Assembly (NCBI RefSeq): GCF_022919835.1
Contig: NZ_CP095074.1
Span: 2,690,001-2,754,000 of the forward strand
Reading direction: 5' to 3'
DNA from: Halobacillus shinanisalinarum
GTDB lineage: Bacteria; Bacillota; Bacilli; Bacillales; Halobacillaceae
Length of the DNA stretch: 64,000 nucleotides
Shown here one piece after another: positions 43,899-52,404 of the stretch. The first letter of the stretch is position 1, and each line of letters starts with the position of its first letter. Made by a program: the position numbers and the translations under genes. Below the pieces are notes generated by a model, which did not search any database, had not been told where the DNA came from, and saw nothing but the letters and a program-made list of their open reading frames with translations.

Positions 43899-44832
43899 AA
43901 GAAAGACCATAGCGATTGGTGTGCTTGCACTTCTGCTCATTGCCATCTATTTATTCACGGGAATAAGCAGCAACTGGGATTATATCCTGCCTAGTAGAGG
44001 AATGAAGGTTCTATCGATCATTGTTACAGGAGGGGCGATTGCCTTTTCAACGGTCATTTTCCAAACCATCACCACGAACCGAATCTTAACTCCGAGCATT
44101 CTAGGTTTAGATAGTATGTACTTGCTCGTTCAAACGGGTGTGATTTTTTGGTTTGGATCTGGCTCCATCGTAATGATGGACAGCCAACTTAACTACTTGC
44201 TTTCTGTTGGAGCCATGATAATCTTTTCCTTCTTGTTGTTCAAGTGGTTATTTAGGAGGGGAGAGAATGTCTACCTCTTACTATTAGTTGGTATCATTCT
44301 CGGGACATTTTTCTCGAGTCTGTCTTCTTTTATGCAAGTGTTAATCGACCCTAATGAGTTCATGATGGTCCGAGACCGCATGTTTGCAAGCTTCAATAAT
44401 ATCAATACTGATTTATTATGGATTTCCATTCTGCTCATGCTCATAGCTTTCGTTAGTTATTTGCCATTGCATAAATACATCGATGTGATGGCACTCGGCA
44501 AGGACCAGGCCGTTAACTTAGGTGTCCCTTACGACAAGGTTGTTAAAAGGCTGTTAATTATTGTAGCGATTCTTATTTCAGTGGCAACAGCACTCGTTGG
44601 TCCGATTACGTTCTTAGGCTTGCTCGTTGTCAACTTGGCCCACGAATTTATGAAAACGTATAAGCATCGTTATCTGTTTCTCGTCTCGATTTTGTTCAGT
44701 ATCGTGGCGCTCGTTGGTGGTCAGCTTATCGTTGAACGTATATTCACTTTTTCAACAACGATTAGTGTTCTCATTAATTTTATTGGCGGAATCTACTTTA
44801 TTTATCTATTACTAAGGGAGAATAAGGCATGA
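43888..44832 (+). CDS. yclO: Iron-siderophore ABC transporter permease (YclO-like)
   Basis: The second FecCD-family permease (314 residues, about nine helices) forms the heterodimeric channel with the upstream product. SRGMKVLSIIVTGGAIAFST and VGPITFLGLLVVNLAHEFM are the family landmarks. It overlaps its upstream partner by 11 bases and the downstream ATPase gene by ATGA, which suggests tightly coupled translation. Confidence 0.88.
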   Translation: MQLRRKTIAIGVLALLLIAIYLFTGISSNWDYILPSRGMKVLSIIVTGGAIAFSTVIFQTITTNRILTPSILGLDSMYLLVQTGVIFWFGSGSIVMMDSQLNYLLSVGAMIIFSFLLFKWLFRRGENVYLLLLVGIILGTFFSSLSSFMQVLIDPNEFMMVRDRMFASFNNINTDLLWISILLMLIAFVSYLPLHKYIDVMALGKDQAVNLGVPYDKVVKRLLIIVAILISVATALVGPITFLGLLVVNLAHEFMKTYKHRYLFLVSILFSIVALVGGQLIVERIFTFSTTISVLINFIGGIYFIYLLLRENKA

Positions 44833-45584
44833 TTAAACTAAATAATTTATTTAAAAGATACGGCGATAAACCTGTAGTGGACAATGTTTCCATTTCGGTT
44901 CCAAAGGGGAAAATCACTACTTTTATCGGTCCGAATGGTGCTGGGAAAAGTACCTTGTTATCGATGATTAGCCGACTCATTACAAGAGACGAAGGGGAGG
45001 TGTATATCGAAGAAAGTGAGATTGGTAATTGGAAAACCCAAGATTTGTCCAGAAAACTAGCCATTCTAAAGCAAAGCAACCATATCCATTTAAGATTAAC
45101 AGTCAGGGAGCTCGTTTCATTTGGCCGGTTTCCTTATTCAAAAGGCCGATTGACAAAAGAGGATGAGGAAAAGGTCGATCAAGCCTTGGAATTTGTGGCC
45201 CTACAAGATAGGGAAGATCAATACCTTGAACATTTAAGCGGCGGGCAGCGGCAACGGGCTTATATTGCCATGGTGATTGCCCAGGATACTGATTACGTGT
45301 TACTCGATGAGCCATTAAATAACTTGGATATGAATCATTCCGTGCAAGTAATGAAAACATTGAAGAGACTCGTTCACGAACTCGGGAAAACGGTTGTTCT
45401 CGTCGTTCATGACATCAATTTCGCCTCAGTCTACTCTGACTACATTGTGGCTCTAAAAAATGGCGAGATTGTACGGGAGGGTTCCACCGAAGAGATGATT
45501 CAGTCCAATGTCTTGAATGAAATCTATGATATGGATATTGATATTCGAACGATTAATGACAATAGAATTTGCGTCTATTTCTAA
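44829..45584 (+). CDS. yclP: Iron-siderophore ABC transporter ATPase (YclP-like)
   Basis: The 251-residue ATPase has Walker A GPNGAGKST, Q-loop AILKQSNHIHL, signature LSGGQRQRAYIAM, Walker B DYVLLDEPLNNLD and H-loop VVHDINFAS. It energises the two FecCD permeases. The start overlaps the permease stop as ATGA. The pattern is typical of FecE-type iron-siderophore ATPases. Confidence 0.92.
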   Translation: MIKLNNLFKRYGDKPVVDNVSISVPKGKITTFIGPNGAGKSTLLSMISRLITRDEGEVYIEESEIGNWKTQDLSRKLAILKQSNHIHLRLTVRELVSFGRFPYSKGRLTKEDEEKVDQALEFVALQDREDQYLEHLSGGQRQRAYIAMVIAQDTDYVLLDEPLNNLDMNHSVQVMKTLKRLVHELGKTVVLVVHDINFASVYSDYIVALKNGEIVREGSTEEMIQSNVLNEIYDMDIDIRTINDNRICVYF

Positions 45585-45607
45585 TAAAAAGGATGAGGTG
45601 ATTTTTT

Positions 45608-46540
45608 ATGAAAAAATGGTTATTGTTGATGAGTGTAGCGATGGTGTTGGTGGTTTTATCAGCGTGTGGAGAATCTGAGGAAACCTCAGCTGCTCAAGAG
45701 GGAGAGACGATTACAGTTGAACACGAATTAGGCGAAACAGAGGTGCCTAAGAATCCAGAAAATGTTGTTGTATTCGATTACGGTATCGTAGACAGTCTTG
45801 ACCAATTAGGTGTAGATATTGCAGCTGTCGCAAAGAACTCACTTCCAGAATACTTAAGTCAATATGATAGTGATGAATATGAAAATGCTGGGTCATTGAA
45901 GGAGCCTGATTTTGAGAAAATCAGTCAAATGGATCCAGGATTGATCATCATTTCCGGTCGCCAAGCCTCTGTATATGAGCAGCTTAGCGAAATTGCCCCA
46001 ACTATCCACTTAGGGGTGGACACCACCAATTACATGGAATCATTTGAACAAAACATGATGACACTTGGTGAAATTTTTGACAAAAAAGATGCAGTAAAAG
46101 AAGAAGTAGCTAGCCTTAAAGCTGGTATCGAAAAAGTAAATGAAAAAGCATCAAACATGGATGAGGAAGCATTGATCATCCTAGCAAACGATGGAAAAGT
46201 GAGCGCTTATGGACCATCCTCACGCTTCGGGATCATTCATGACGTACTTGGAGTCAAGCCAGTGGACGACACCATAGAAGCATCGACCCACGGACAAAGC
46301 ATCTCCTTCGAGTACATTACGAAGAAAAATCCAGACTATCTATATGTAATTGACCGTGGTGCTGTCGTCGGCGGCGAATCATCGGTGAAACAAGTAGTGG
46401 AAAATGAGTTAGTCAAGAAGACGGATGCCTATAAAAATGACAATATCATCTACCTCGACCCTGAATATTGGTACTTATCAGGAGGAGGACTTCAATCCAT
46501 GTCGGCGATGGTTGAAGAAATAGGTGCTAGCTTAGAATAA
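45608..46540 (+). CDS. yclQ: Siderophore-binding lipoprotein (YclQ-like)
   Basis: The 310-residue precursor has a lipoprotein signal ending LSAC (Cys20). It has the class-III periplasmic-binding-protein fold with two lobes joined by a long helix (about 140-170). VEHELGETEVPKNPENVVVF and ISQMDPGLIIISGR are typical of the YclQ/FpuA petrobactin binders. It completes the importer. AAAGGATGAGG precedes the ATG. A terminator with GC-rich stem follows, ending the operon. Confidence 0.9.
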   Translation: MKKWLLLMSVAMVLVVLSACGESEETSAAQEGETITVEHELGETEVPKNPENVVVFDYGIVDSLDQLGVDIAAVAKNSLPEYLSQYDSDEYENAGSLKEPDFEKISQMDPGLIIISGRQASVYEQLSEIAPTIHLGVDTTNYMESFEQNMMTLGEIFDKKDAVKEEVASLKAGIEKVNEKASNMDEEALIILANDGKVSAYGPSSRFGIIHDVLGVKPVDDTIEASTHGQSISFEYITKKNPDYLYVIDRGAVVGGESSVKQVVENELVKKTDAYKNDNIIYLDPEYWYLSGGGLQSMSAMVEEIGASLE

Positions 46541-46546
46541 CGAATA

Positions 46547-46573
46547 AAAGGACGCGCCCCGCGCGTCCTTTTA
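46547..46573 (+). terminator. Terminator of the siderophore importer operon
   Basis: AAAAGGACGCG pairs with CGCGTCCTTTT around CCCCG, then a short T-rich tail. Confidence 0.85.
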
Positions 46574-46586
46574 TTGTGGAGGAAAC

Positions 46587-46641
46587 GCGCTGATAAAAGG
46601 AGGAACCAGCGCAAATAAAGTAGAGTGAGCGCCGATAAAAG
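46587..46641. repeat. Three degenerate tandem repeats of GCGCnGATAAAAG
   Basis: GCGCTGATAAAAG (46587-46599), GCGCAAATAAAG (46609-46620) and GCGCCGATAAAAG (46629-46641) recur with a 20-22 bp period. They fill the gap between the siderophore operon terminator and the NERD gene. Confidence 0.6.
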
Positions 46642-46671
46642 ATTATAATGAAATATAGGAGGATGATTTGA

Positions 46672-47637
46672 ATGAATATAAAGCACCGGTCTTATCCTTT
46701 GAGATTAAAAAAATTAGAAGCTCTCCTGAGAAGACTTCCACCTCACCATCCCAAGATACCCCATATCCGGGACGCTATCGCCCGCACGCGTGCTGGTTAT
46801 CAGGGCGAAAGATCATTAGATTTCCATCTGAGCTTCATTCCTCATAAAGATTACCTCGTTATTCACGATCTCCGCTTATTTGATGGTAAGCATTTTTTTC
46901 AAATGGACACCGTGCTACTCTCACAAAAATTTATTCTTATCTTGGAAGTGAAGAATATTTCTGGAACATTACTGCTAGATCGTGATATTCATCAATTAAC
47001 CCGCATTTCTAATGAAAAGGAAGAGGCTTTCCCAGATCCAGTTCTTCAAATTGAGCGTCAACAACAACAATTGGCATTATGGATTGAAGACCAGTTCTCT
47101 ATCACATCATTCCCCATTGAAGCACTGGTCTTACTTTCGGGTAAAAATACTGTTCTAAAGTTAAAGAACGATAGAGATTCAGAAAAGATTTTGAAAAGTG
47201 AAGGGTTCATTCATCGATTAAATAAGCTAGAACAGAGACATCAAACTGCACAGATATCTTTGGATCAATTGTACCCAATGGCCTATAAAATAGTTCAAGG
47301 TCATCGTGAATTACATCAGAATGTCTTGGAGTTATTTGGAATAGAGGAGTCTGAATTGCTACTCGGTGTTTATTGCCAATCTTGTTTTACTAAAATGGTT
47401 TGGGTCAAAGGAAAGTGGCAGTGTTCACCATGTGGCATAAAGTCAACTGATTCTCATATACAAGCTTTACAGGATTATGCTTATTTGTGTCACCCTAAAA
47501 TATCAAACAAACAGGCAAGAAAGTACTTAGGTATTAAATCTGGAGACACTATCAAACGTTTGTTAGTCAAATTAGGGGGGAATAAAATCGGATCCAATAA
47601 AGATAGAAAATATGAAATACCACTTCCAATGAGGTGA
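46672..47637 (+). CDS. NERD-domain protein with zinc-finger-like segment
   Basis: Residues about 45-165 form a nuclease-related domain: YQGERSLDFHLSFI, FFQMDTVLLSQKFILILEVK (catalytic-like D and E/K) and QIERQQQQLALWI. A CxxC pair at about 240-243 (CQSC) and another at about 256-259 (CSPC) look like a small zinc ribbon, followed by a helical DNA-binding-like tail with LGIKSGDTIKRLL. NERD proteins in Bacilli are presumed DNA-processing enzymes, sometimes defence-related, but without proven activity. The start at 46672 follows AGGAGG. The 321-residue length is normal for this NERD group. Confidence 0.82.
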   Translation: MNIKHRSYPLRLKKLEALLRRLPPHHPKIPHIRDAIARTRAGYQGERSLDFHLSFIPHKDYLVIHDLRLFDGKHFFQMDTVLLSQKFILILEVKNISGTLLLDRDIHQLTRISNEKEEAFPDPVLQIERQQQQLALWIEDQFSITSFPIEALVLLSGKNTVLKLKNDRDSEKILKSEGFIHRLNKLEQRHQTAQISLDQLYPMAYKIVQGHRELHQNVLELFGIEESELLLGVYCQSCFTKMVWVKGKWQCSPCGIKSTDSHIQALQDYAYLCHPKISNKQARKYLGIKSGDTIKRLLVKLGGNKIGSNKDRKYEIPLPMR

Positions 47638-47788
47638 AAGCATGGAGAGAGTTAGGCATTCGTGAAAGAATAGTGAATCTGCACGGCAGATGGCGTGATG
47701 TTCTTCAGTTAGAAAGAAGAAGTCGGAGAGTTAATTGGGATCTTTTTTAGAAAATGGGGAATAGCTGACTAATAAAAGGAGTTAACTT

Positions 47789-48748
47789 ATGATCATTCGT
47801 TTCGGCTATGTAGCAATGGCCACTTCATTATATGATGCAAGCCCGTCTAAAACGATGACTTTTTCCCGATACAAACAACTTGGAAAAAAGGAGCGGATCA
47901 AACAGCTTAAGGAGATTACAAGAGCAAATTTGGAACATACAATACGTGCGCTTCATTATAATATTGCTCATGAAATTCATCTTTATCGGTTTTCGTCATC
48001 ACTCGTTCCACTTGCCACTCATGAGGAGGTCGAGTGGGATTACCTTACGCCTTTTCAAAAGGAGTATGAAAAGATAGGTGAACTGGTAAAAGAGCATCAG
48101 ATGCGGACGAGTTTCCATCCCAATCAGTTTACACTTTTCACAAGTGAAAAAGAACATGTGACGACGAATACAGTTAAGGATATGGAATACCATTATTCAT
48201 TACTTGAAGCGATGGGCCTTGAAAAAGAGTCGCATATCAACCTTCATGTGGGAGGGGCATATGGCGATAAACCCTCTGCAATGGAACGATTTCACGCTAA
48301 CCTTAAGCAACTGCCAATTCCAATTAAAAAGCAAATGACTCTTGAGAATGACGATAAAACCTACACAACTACGGAGACGTTATCCATCTGTGAAAAAGAA
48401 AGCATTCCAATGATGTTTGATTACCACCATTATATGGCTAATCATGAGGAAGAGGAGAAGAAACTAGAAGATCTACTGCTTCGCTTCTACCAGACGTGGT
48501 CGAACAATCCTTTTCCTCCTAAGATTCATGCTTCTTCACCAAGATCGGAAAAAGCTTATCGCAGCCATGCTGATTTTGTTGATATTGAATTTATTAAACC
48601 TTTGATCAAAGTGTTGAAATCTCATCAGGTAGATGTTGATTTTATGATTGAGGCGAAAAAGAAGGACAAGGCCGTTTTGCAGTTAGTTGAAGATGTAGCG
48701 AAAATTAGAGGAGCGAAGCGGATTGATGGGGCAACGATAAAAATATGA
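47789..48748 (+). CDS. uvsE: UV DNA damage endonuclease UvsE
   Basis: The 319-residue TIM-barrel enzyme begins MIIRFGYVAMA, the UvdE/UvsE family start, and contains NIAHEIHLYRFSSSLVPLAT, FHPNQFTLF and MTLENDDKTYTTTETL. Conserved His, Glu and Asp residues bind metal ions. It nicks DNA on the 5' side of cyclobutane dimers and 6-4 products, an alternative to nucleotide excision repair. It is a single gene with GGAG before the ATG. Confidence 0.93.
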   Translation: MIIRFGYVAMATSLYDASPSKTMTFSRYKQLGKKERIKQLKEITRANLEHTIRALHYNIAHEIHLYRFSSSLVPLATHEEVEWDYLTPFQKEYEKIGELVKEHQMRTSFHPNQFTLFTSEKEHVTTNTVKDMEYHYSLLEAMGLEKESHINLHVGGAYGDKPSAMERFHANLKQLPIPIKKQMTLENDDKTYTTTETLSICEKESIPMMFDYHHYMANHEEEEKKLEDLLLRFYQTWSNNPFPPKIHASSPRSEKAYRSHADFVDIEFIKPLIKVLKSHQVDVDFMIEAKKKDKAVLQLVEDVAKIRGAKRIDGATIKI

Positions 48749-48872
48749 TCAATGAGTAGAAAAGAGTATCTTACTAAACTGTATTTTTACAAAGCTCCCA
48801 TTAGCGTCAAAAAGGTTTGGTTTCGTCAGGCCGACGTACTGTACCTATAACTGTTAGTCTATAAAAAGTAAA

Positions 48873-48910
48873 GCCTTTCCTATCATCATATTAAGGATAA
48901 TAGGAAAGGC
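48873..48910. terminator. Bidirectional terminator between uvsE and the YceI-family gene
   Basis: GCCTTTCCTAT (48873-48883) and ATAGGAAAGGC (48900-48910) form an 11-bp perfect stem between convergent genes. Confidence 0.8.
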
Positions 48911-48927
48911 CTCCAACCAAAATTACC

Positions 48928-49458
48928 TTAATCTTCTACAATAAACTCAAAGTTACCTTCGAATTTAACATCTTTACCAAGAAGCATACCGCCAGTTTCT
49001 ACAGCTGCATTATAAGTCATGCCATAAGCTTCGCGGTTTACTTTTCCGACAACTTCAAATCCAGCAACTGTGCTTCCATCAAGCGGGCTCTTAGAAGTTC
49101 CGTTATATTCTACTGTAAACGTTTCTTCATTAGTTGTCCCCTTGATAGTAAAATCGCCAGTTACTTCGTATTCATCGTCAGATACCTTTTTAATGGATTT
49201 ACTTTGAAAAACCATGTTTGGATATTTCTCAGCTTCGAAAAAATCACCAGCTTTTAAATGTCCGTCACGGTCTTCATTACCTGTATCAATAGAAGTAACA
49301 GGAATTGTTACTTTAATGCTTGCTGATTCAAGGTCAGAAAGATCTCCATTGAAATCAACATCGAAATCTTGGAATTCCCCTTTAGCTTTGGAAACAACCA
49401 TATGCTTGATCTGAAAGCCTAAACCACTGTGTACTTTGTCTAATGTTAGTGTTGACAT
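48928..49458 (-). CDS. YceI-family protein
   Basis: The 176-residue lipocalin-like protein has the YceI pattern: TLDKVHSGLGFQIKHMVVSK, VTSIDTGNEDRDGHLKAGDF, EAEKYPNMVFQSKSI and FTIKGTTNEETFTVEY. Members bind long-chain isoprenoids such as polyprenyl lipids. There is no signal peptide. The start at 49458 (MSTLTL) is favoured: AGGAGG lies 7 bases upstream, while the ATG two codons earlier would be only one base from it. A 6-bp dyad lies 80 bp upstream and may be its operator. Confidence 0.9.
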   Translation of the reverse strand: MSTLTLDKVHSGLGFQIKHMVVSKAKGEFQDFDVDFNGDLSDLESASIKVTIPVTSIDTGNEDRDGHLKAGDFFEAEKYPNMVFQSKSIKKVSDDEYEVTGDFTIKGTTNEETFTVEYNGTSKSPLDGSTVAGFEVVGKVNREAYGMTYNAAVETGGMLLGKDVKFEGNFEFIVED

Positions 49459-49957
49459 TTTCATTCCTCCTAATTTATTGGATAATACCAATGTGCTTAT
49501 ATTTTTCTGTCTATTTTGGAGTTTATACCCCCTAATCACTTACCTTATGTAAGTAACTTTACAATACATGTTAAGCATCGTCAAGAAAAATATCTCGAAT
49601 TCGAGCGAAAAGTTATTATCTTAAAAAGTTATCTAAACAATCTACTGTCAGTTAATATTCCTGTTGTTAGTTACTTTTAAACCTGCTTTGCGAACAACCT
49701 TTAGAAAGGTGTTTAAATGGCCCTCCATAAGTGTATTGAGTAAAAAATAATATACAATTCATAATAGAAAGTACATATACTGTCTGACTCTCGCTAAGGT
49801 ATGAGTTTATATTATTGAAGGAGGTAAGAATTCTATCCATCTTTTTTAAAAAGCCCCCTTACCCATAACCATATGGAAACATTGGAAATAATTAATAATG
49901 ATATCCTGTACAGACATGTGTTAACTTGTAAAAGATTAAACATCAAGGAGGTACATC
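49459..49957. other. 500-bp intergenic region with a candidate operator
   Basis: No gene is seen. It contains the divergent promoter areas of the YceI and LysM-hydrolase genes, the ACTTAC/GTAAGT dyad at 49538-49554, and an isolated GGAGGTAAG at about 49820 that does not lead into an open frame. Confidence 0.45.
49538..49554 (-). promoter_or_regulatory. HxlR/DUF24-like operator dyad upstream of the YceI gene
   Basis: ACTTAC, a 5-base spacer (CTTAT) and GTAAGT form a perfect dyad. Its form resembles operators of HxlR/DUF24-type redox repressors, which often control YceI-like genes in Firmicutes. No HxlR gene lies in this window. Confidence 0.45.
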
Positions 49958-50536
49958 ATGATAGTAAAACGAATGATGATTGCATCTGTCGCAATCGCCT
50001 GTTCATTGACGTTTACAAGCCAAGTTTCAGCACAAAGTAGCACTCATACCGTTAAAAAGGGTGATTCTTTATATAAAATTGCAAATCAATACGGCATCCC
50101 TGTTCAGCAGCTTAAAGAAATGAATAACATCGATAGGAATGAAATTCATCCAGACGAGCAGCTGGATCTTCCTGTTCTGCCTAGTGAATCTGAAGAGGAT
50201 TTGCTTGCTAGATTAGTAGAAGCAGAAGCTAAGGGAGAAGGCTATGATGGTAAAGTTGCAGTGGCCACTGTTGTCTTAAACAGGGTGTCTAGTGATAAGT
50301 ATCCCGATTCTATATACGGTGTGATTTATGATGGGTACCAGTTCTCTCCTGTGTTGAATGGTACAATTAATCAGCCTGCAAGTGAAGAATCTAAACGTGC
50401 TGTTGAAGAGGCGTTGGGTTATCAGGGGTATGATCGTGAGTCCCTGTTTTTCTATAATCCTGATAAAGCGACTAGTGAGTTTTTGAGTGATCAAGAAGTG
50501 ACAACAGTTATTGGCGATCATGTTTTTCTAAGATAG
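49958..50536 (+). CDS. Secreted LysM cell-wall hydrolase, SleB/CwlJ domain
   Basis: The 192-residue precursor has a signal peptide (about 1-26), one LysM peptidoglycan-binding domain (about 30-72, TVKKGDSLYKIANQYGIP) and a C-terminal Hydrolase_2 domain (about 83-192; LLARLVEAEAKGEGYDGKVA followed by VATVVLNRV). This is the fold of the spore-cortex lytic enzymes SleB and CwlJ. The order LysM then hydrolase and the short length suggest a YkvT-like wall hydrolase rather than SleB itself. AAGGAGGT precedes the ATG. Confidence 0.9.
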   Translation: MIVKRMMIASVAIACSLTFTSQVSAQSSTHTVKKGDSLYKIANQYGIPVQQLKEMNNIDRNEIHPDEQLDLPVLPSESEEDLLARLVEAEAKGEGYDGKVAVATVVLNRVSSDKYPDSIYGVIYDGYQFSPVLNGTINQPASEESKRAVEEALGYQGYDRESLFFYNPDKATSEFLSDQEVTTVIGDHVFLR

Positions 50537-50544
50537 TTTTATAG

Positions 50545-50575
50545 AAAGCGAGCACGTTGATGTGCTCGCTTTTTT
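50545..50575 (+). terminator. Terminator after the LysM-hydrolase gene
   Basis: AAAGCGAGCAC pairs with GTGCTCGCTTT (11 bp), followed by a T run. Confidence 0.88.
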
Positions 50576-50586
50576 GATACCTTATT

Positions 50587-50997
50587 CTACACTTCGCCTG
50601 GTTTTGCTTCCGTTACATAAGTCCCTGCTATAAAGTCGTGAATGGAGCGGTTGTCTTCCCTAATTCCGACCATAAAGGCACTGACAATGAGGCCAATTCC
50701 TAATGTTAAGGCATACACGAGACCGCCTACGATCAACCGCATGAACATCGTCCCGACCCCAACGTTATTTCCATTAACCTTTATAATGCGTATCCCCATA
50801 ATTCTTTTACCGACAATATATCCCTTCCATAAAACCGGCAGAAACAAAGAGTAAGGGAGGGTAATCCAGTTAGAGTAAGGACTGTCGAAATCCCACCCAA
50901 ATAAAAGCACTCCTAGAAGGGCAATAGGAGTCATTACAATAATAGAATCTAAGATACCTGCTCCGAGGCGTTTCCAAAAACCTACTGAACGATACAT
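50587..50997 (-). CDS. RDD-family membrane protein
   Basis: The 136-residue protein has three hydrophobic helices. Its RDD motif reads FWKRLGAGILDSIIVM near the N-terminus, with WKGYIVGKRIMGIRI and EDNRSIHDFIAGTYV later. RDD proteins are small integral membrane proteins with proposed transport roles. The gene is convergent with the LysM hydrolase and has a MITE-like repeat directly upstream of its start, so its promoter region may have been altered by insertion. Confidence 0.87.
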   Translation of the reverse strand: MYRSVGFWKRLGAGILDSIIVMTPIALLGVLLFGWDFDSPYSNWITLPYSLFLPVLWKGYIVGKRIMGIRIIKVNGNNVGVGTMFMRLIVGGLVYALTLGIGLIVSAFMVGIREDNRSIHDFIAGTYVTEAKPGEV

Positions 50998-51018
50998 GAA
51001 ATCTTCCTTTCTAGTGAG

Positions 51019-51222
51019 TGTTCAAAAAGTTGCCAAATTAGAACGTCGACAAAGGTCGTCACTTTCTGTGACAAAGTCGACACTAGCACGTTCCTTGCGC
51101 GTCGCAAGAAGTTCGGGGCGCGGAAGTTTTGAGGACTACAGCGTATGTCTTTCATACGTGAGGACCGGAAAAACCGAGCAACGAAGAAGTTCGCCGTTTA
51201 TCATTTGGTGACTTTTTGAACA
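51019..51222. mobile_element. MITE-like repeat, copy B (204 bp)
   Basis: Starts TGTTCAAAAAGTT and ends ACTTTTTGAACA, as copy A does. Internally GTCGAC repeats flank the stem GTCACTTTCTGTGAC. Near the right end both copies share GACCGGAAAAACCGAGCAACG and GCCGTTTATCATTTGGTGAC. The element lies between the RDD and SDR genes. A frame across it (50996-51211) is not a gene. Confidence 0.75.
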
Positions 51223-51335
51223 ACCTCTCCTAGTCACATAAGACTATTGTACGTACCCATGTTAATGTATGCAATGGTTTCAGTTATAAATAGAAAGGTT
51301 ATGGTAAGACATAGATAAAAAGGAGGCTAGATCAA

Positions 51336-52139
51336 ATGAGTAGTATTTATTCAAATGAAGCTCTTAAGGACGGACATATCATAATAACAGGGGCTACCGG
51401 CGGCATCGGTTATCAAACAGCAAAAGCTGTTGTGCAAGCGGGAGCTGATGTGACGATAACGGGACGAAGGGAGGAAAAGCTGAACGACCTTAAAGACGAA
51501 TGTAAACGGTTGAATGACTCTGTAAAAGTATATGTTCACACTGCTGAACTTAATGACGAGGAAAATCGGAGACATTTAGTAGATGAAGCCATCCAAACAA
51601 ATGGAGCTATTACTGGACTTGTCAACTCAGCCGGGGTGGTCGGGGGAAGCACACTCGATAACCTGACGGAAGACGATCTTCGTAACGTAATGGAGCTGAA
51701 CTATTTTTCTACAGTGTTACTGACACAGCTTGTATATGAAAAAATGAAGGCTCAGAACGAGGGAGCGATTGTAAATCTATCCTCTTTATCAGGTTTGCGC
51801 GGGACGCATGCGAACATCGCCTATAGTGCTTCAAAATTTGCGGTGACTGGGTTCACTCAGTCGCTTGCAGTTGAGGCGATTGAACACAATATTCGGGTTA
51901 ATGCTGTTTGCCCTGGCTATGTGGATACAGAAATGGGGCGGGAGTCGATTCGCTCCAAAGGCGAACGGAACAATCGTAGTTTTGAAGAGCAATTGAAGGT
52001 TGCAGAAGAAGGGATTCCTTCGGGGCGGATTTCTACTGCTGAAGAAGTAGCGAATACGATTGTGTTTTTATTAACTGAGACAGCTGGGAATATCATTGGA
52101 GAGTCTATGAAGATTTCTGGGGGAAGTGTGATGAGGTGA
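51336..52139 (+). CDS. Short-chain dehydrogenase/reductase (SDR)
   Basis: The 267-residue Rossmann enzyme has the classical SDR motifs: cofactor loop TGATGGIG (residues 19-26), NSAGVVGG for NNAG, catalytic Ser in LSSLSG and YSASK with the Tyr and Lys. The C-terminal VNAVCPGYVDTEM is also typical. The Arg-rich TGRREEK after strand 2 favours NADP(H). Substrate unknown; the pattern resembles 3-oxoacyl-reductase-like and 3-hydroxyacyl-CoA-type SDRs. AAAAGGAGG precedes the ATG. Confidence 0.9.
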   Translation: MSSIYSNEALKDGHIIITGATGGIGYQTAKAVVQAGADVTITGRREEKLNDLKDECKRLNDSVKVYVHTAELNDEENRRHLVDEAIQTNGAITGLVNSAGVVGGSTLDNLTEDDLRNVMELNYFSTVLLTQLVYEKMKAQNEGAIVNLSSLSGLRGTHANIAYSASKFAVTGFTQSLAVEAIEHNIRVNAVCPGYVDTEMGRESIRSKGERNNRSFEEQLKVAEEGIPSGRISTAEEVANTIVFLLTETAGNIIGESMKISGGSVMR

Positions 52140-52214
52140 AAAAGAAAAGGTGGTTCACAAACTGGAAGAGTTTTGCTATCCTTTAAGATGAGGTTTCTGA
52201 AAATTGAATAAGAA

Positions 52215-52305
52215 AAGAGCTAGGGGTGCCATACATGTGGCTGAGAGGAAGAACATTTCCGACCCTTTGAACCTGACTTGGTTAGAACCAGCGTAGGGAA
52301 GCTTT
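52215..52305 (+). promoter_or_regulatory. TPP (THI-box) riboswitch
   Basis: The conserved elements appear in order: GGGGTGCC, GCTGAGAGG, GACCCTTTGAACCTGA and GGTTAGAACCAGCGTAGGGA. This is the thiamine pyrophosphate aptamer. A strong terminator at 52345-52377 follows, so TPP binding should stop transcription before thiG. It is the only regulatory RNA I recognise in the window. Confidence 0.97.
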
Positions 52306-52344
52306 CGAGGCTGAATGTAAACGTGTATTGCATAAAGTAAATCG

Positions 52345-52377
52345 AAGCTCACCCATAGCGCGGGTGAGCTTTTTTTA
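52345..52377 (+). terminator. Expression-platform terminator of the TPP riboswitch
   Basis: AAGCTCACCC pairs perfectly with GGGTGAGCTT, followed by eight T in all. It lies 28 bp before thiG. Confidence 0.93.
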
Positions 52378-52404
52378 ATGGCAATTTAACGAGGAGGAGA
52401 TGTT

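Noticed and set aside
50996..51211. A 71-codon plus-strand frame
   Set aside because: It lies almost wholly inside MITE-like copy B.
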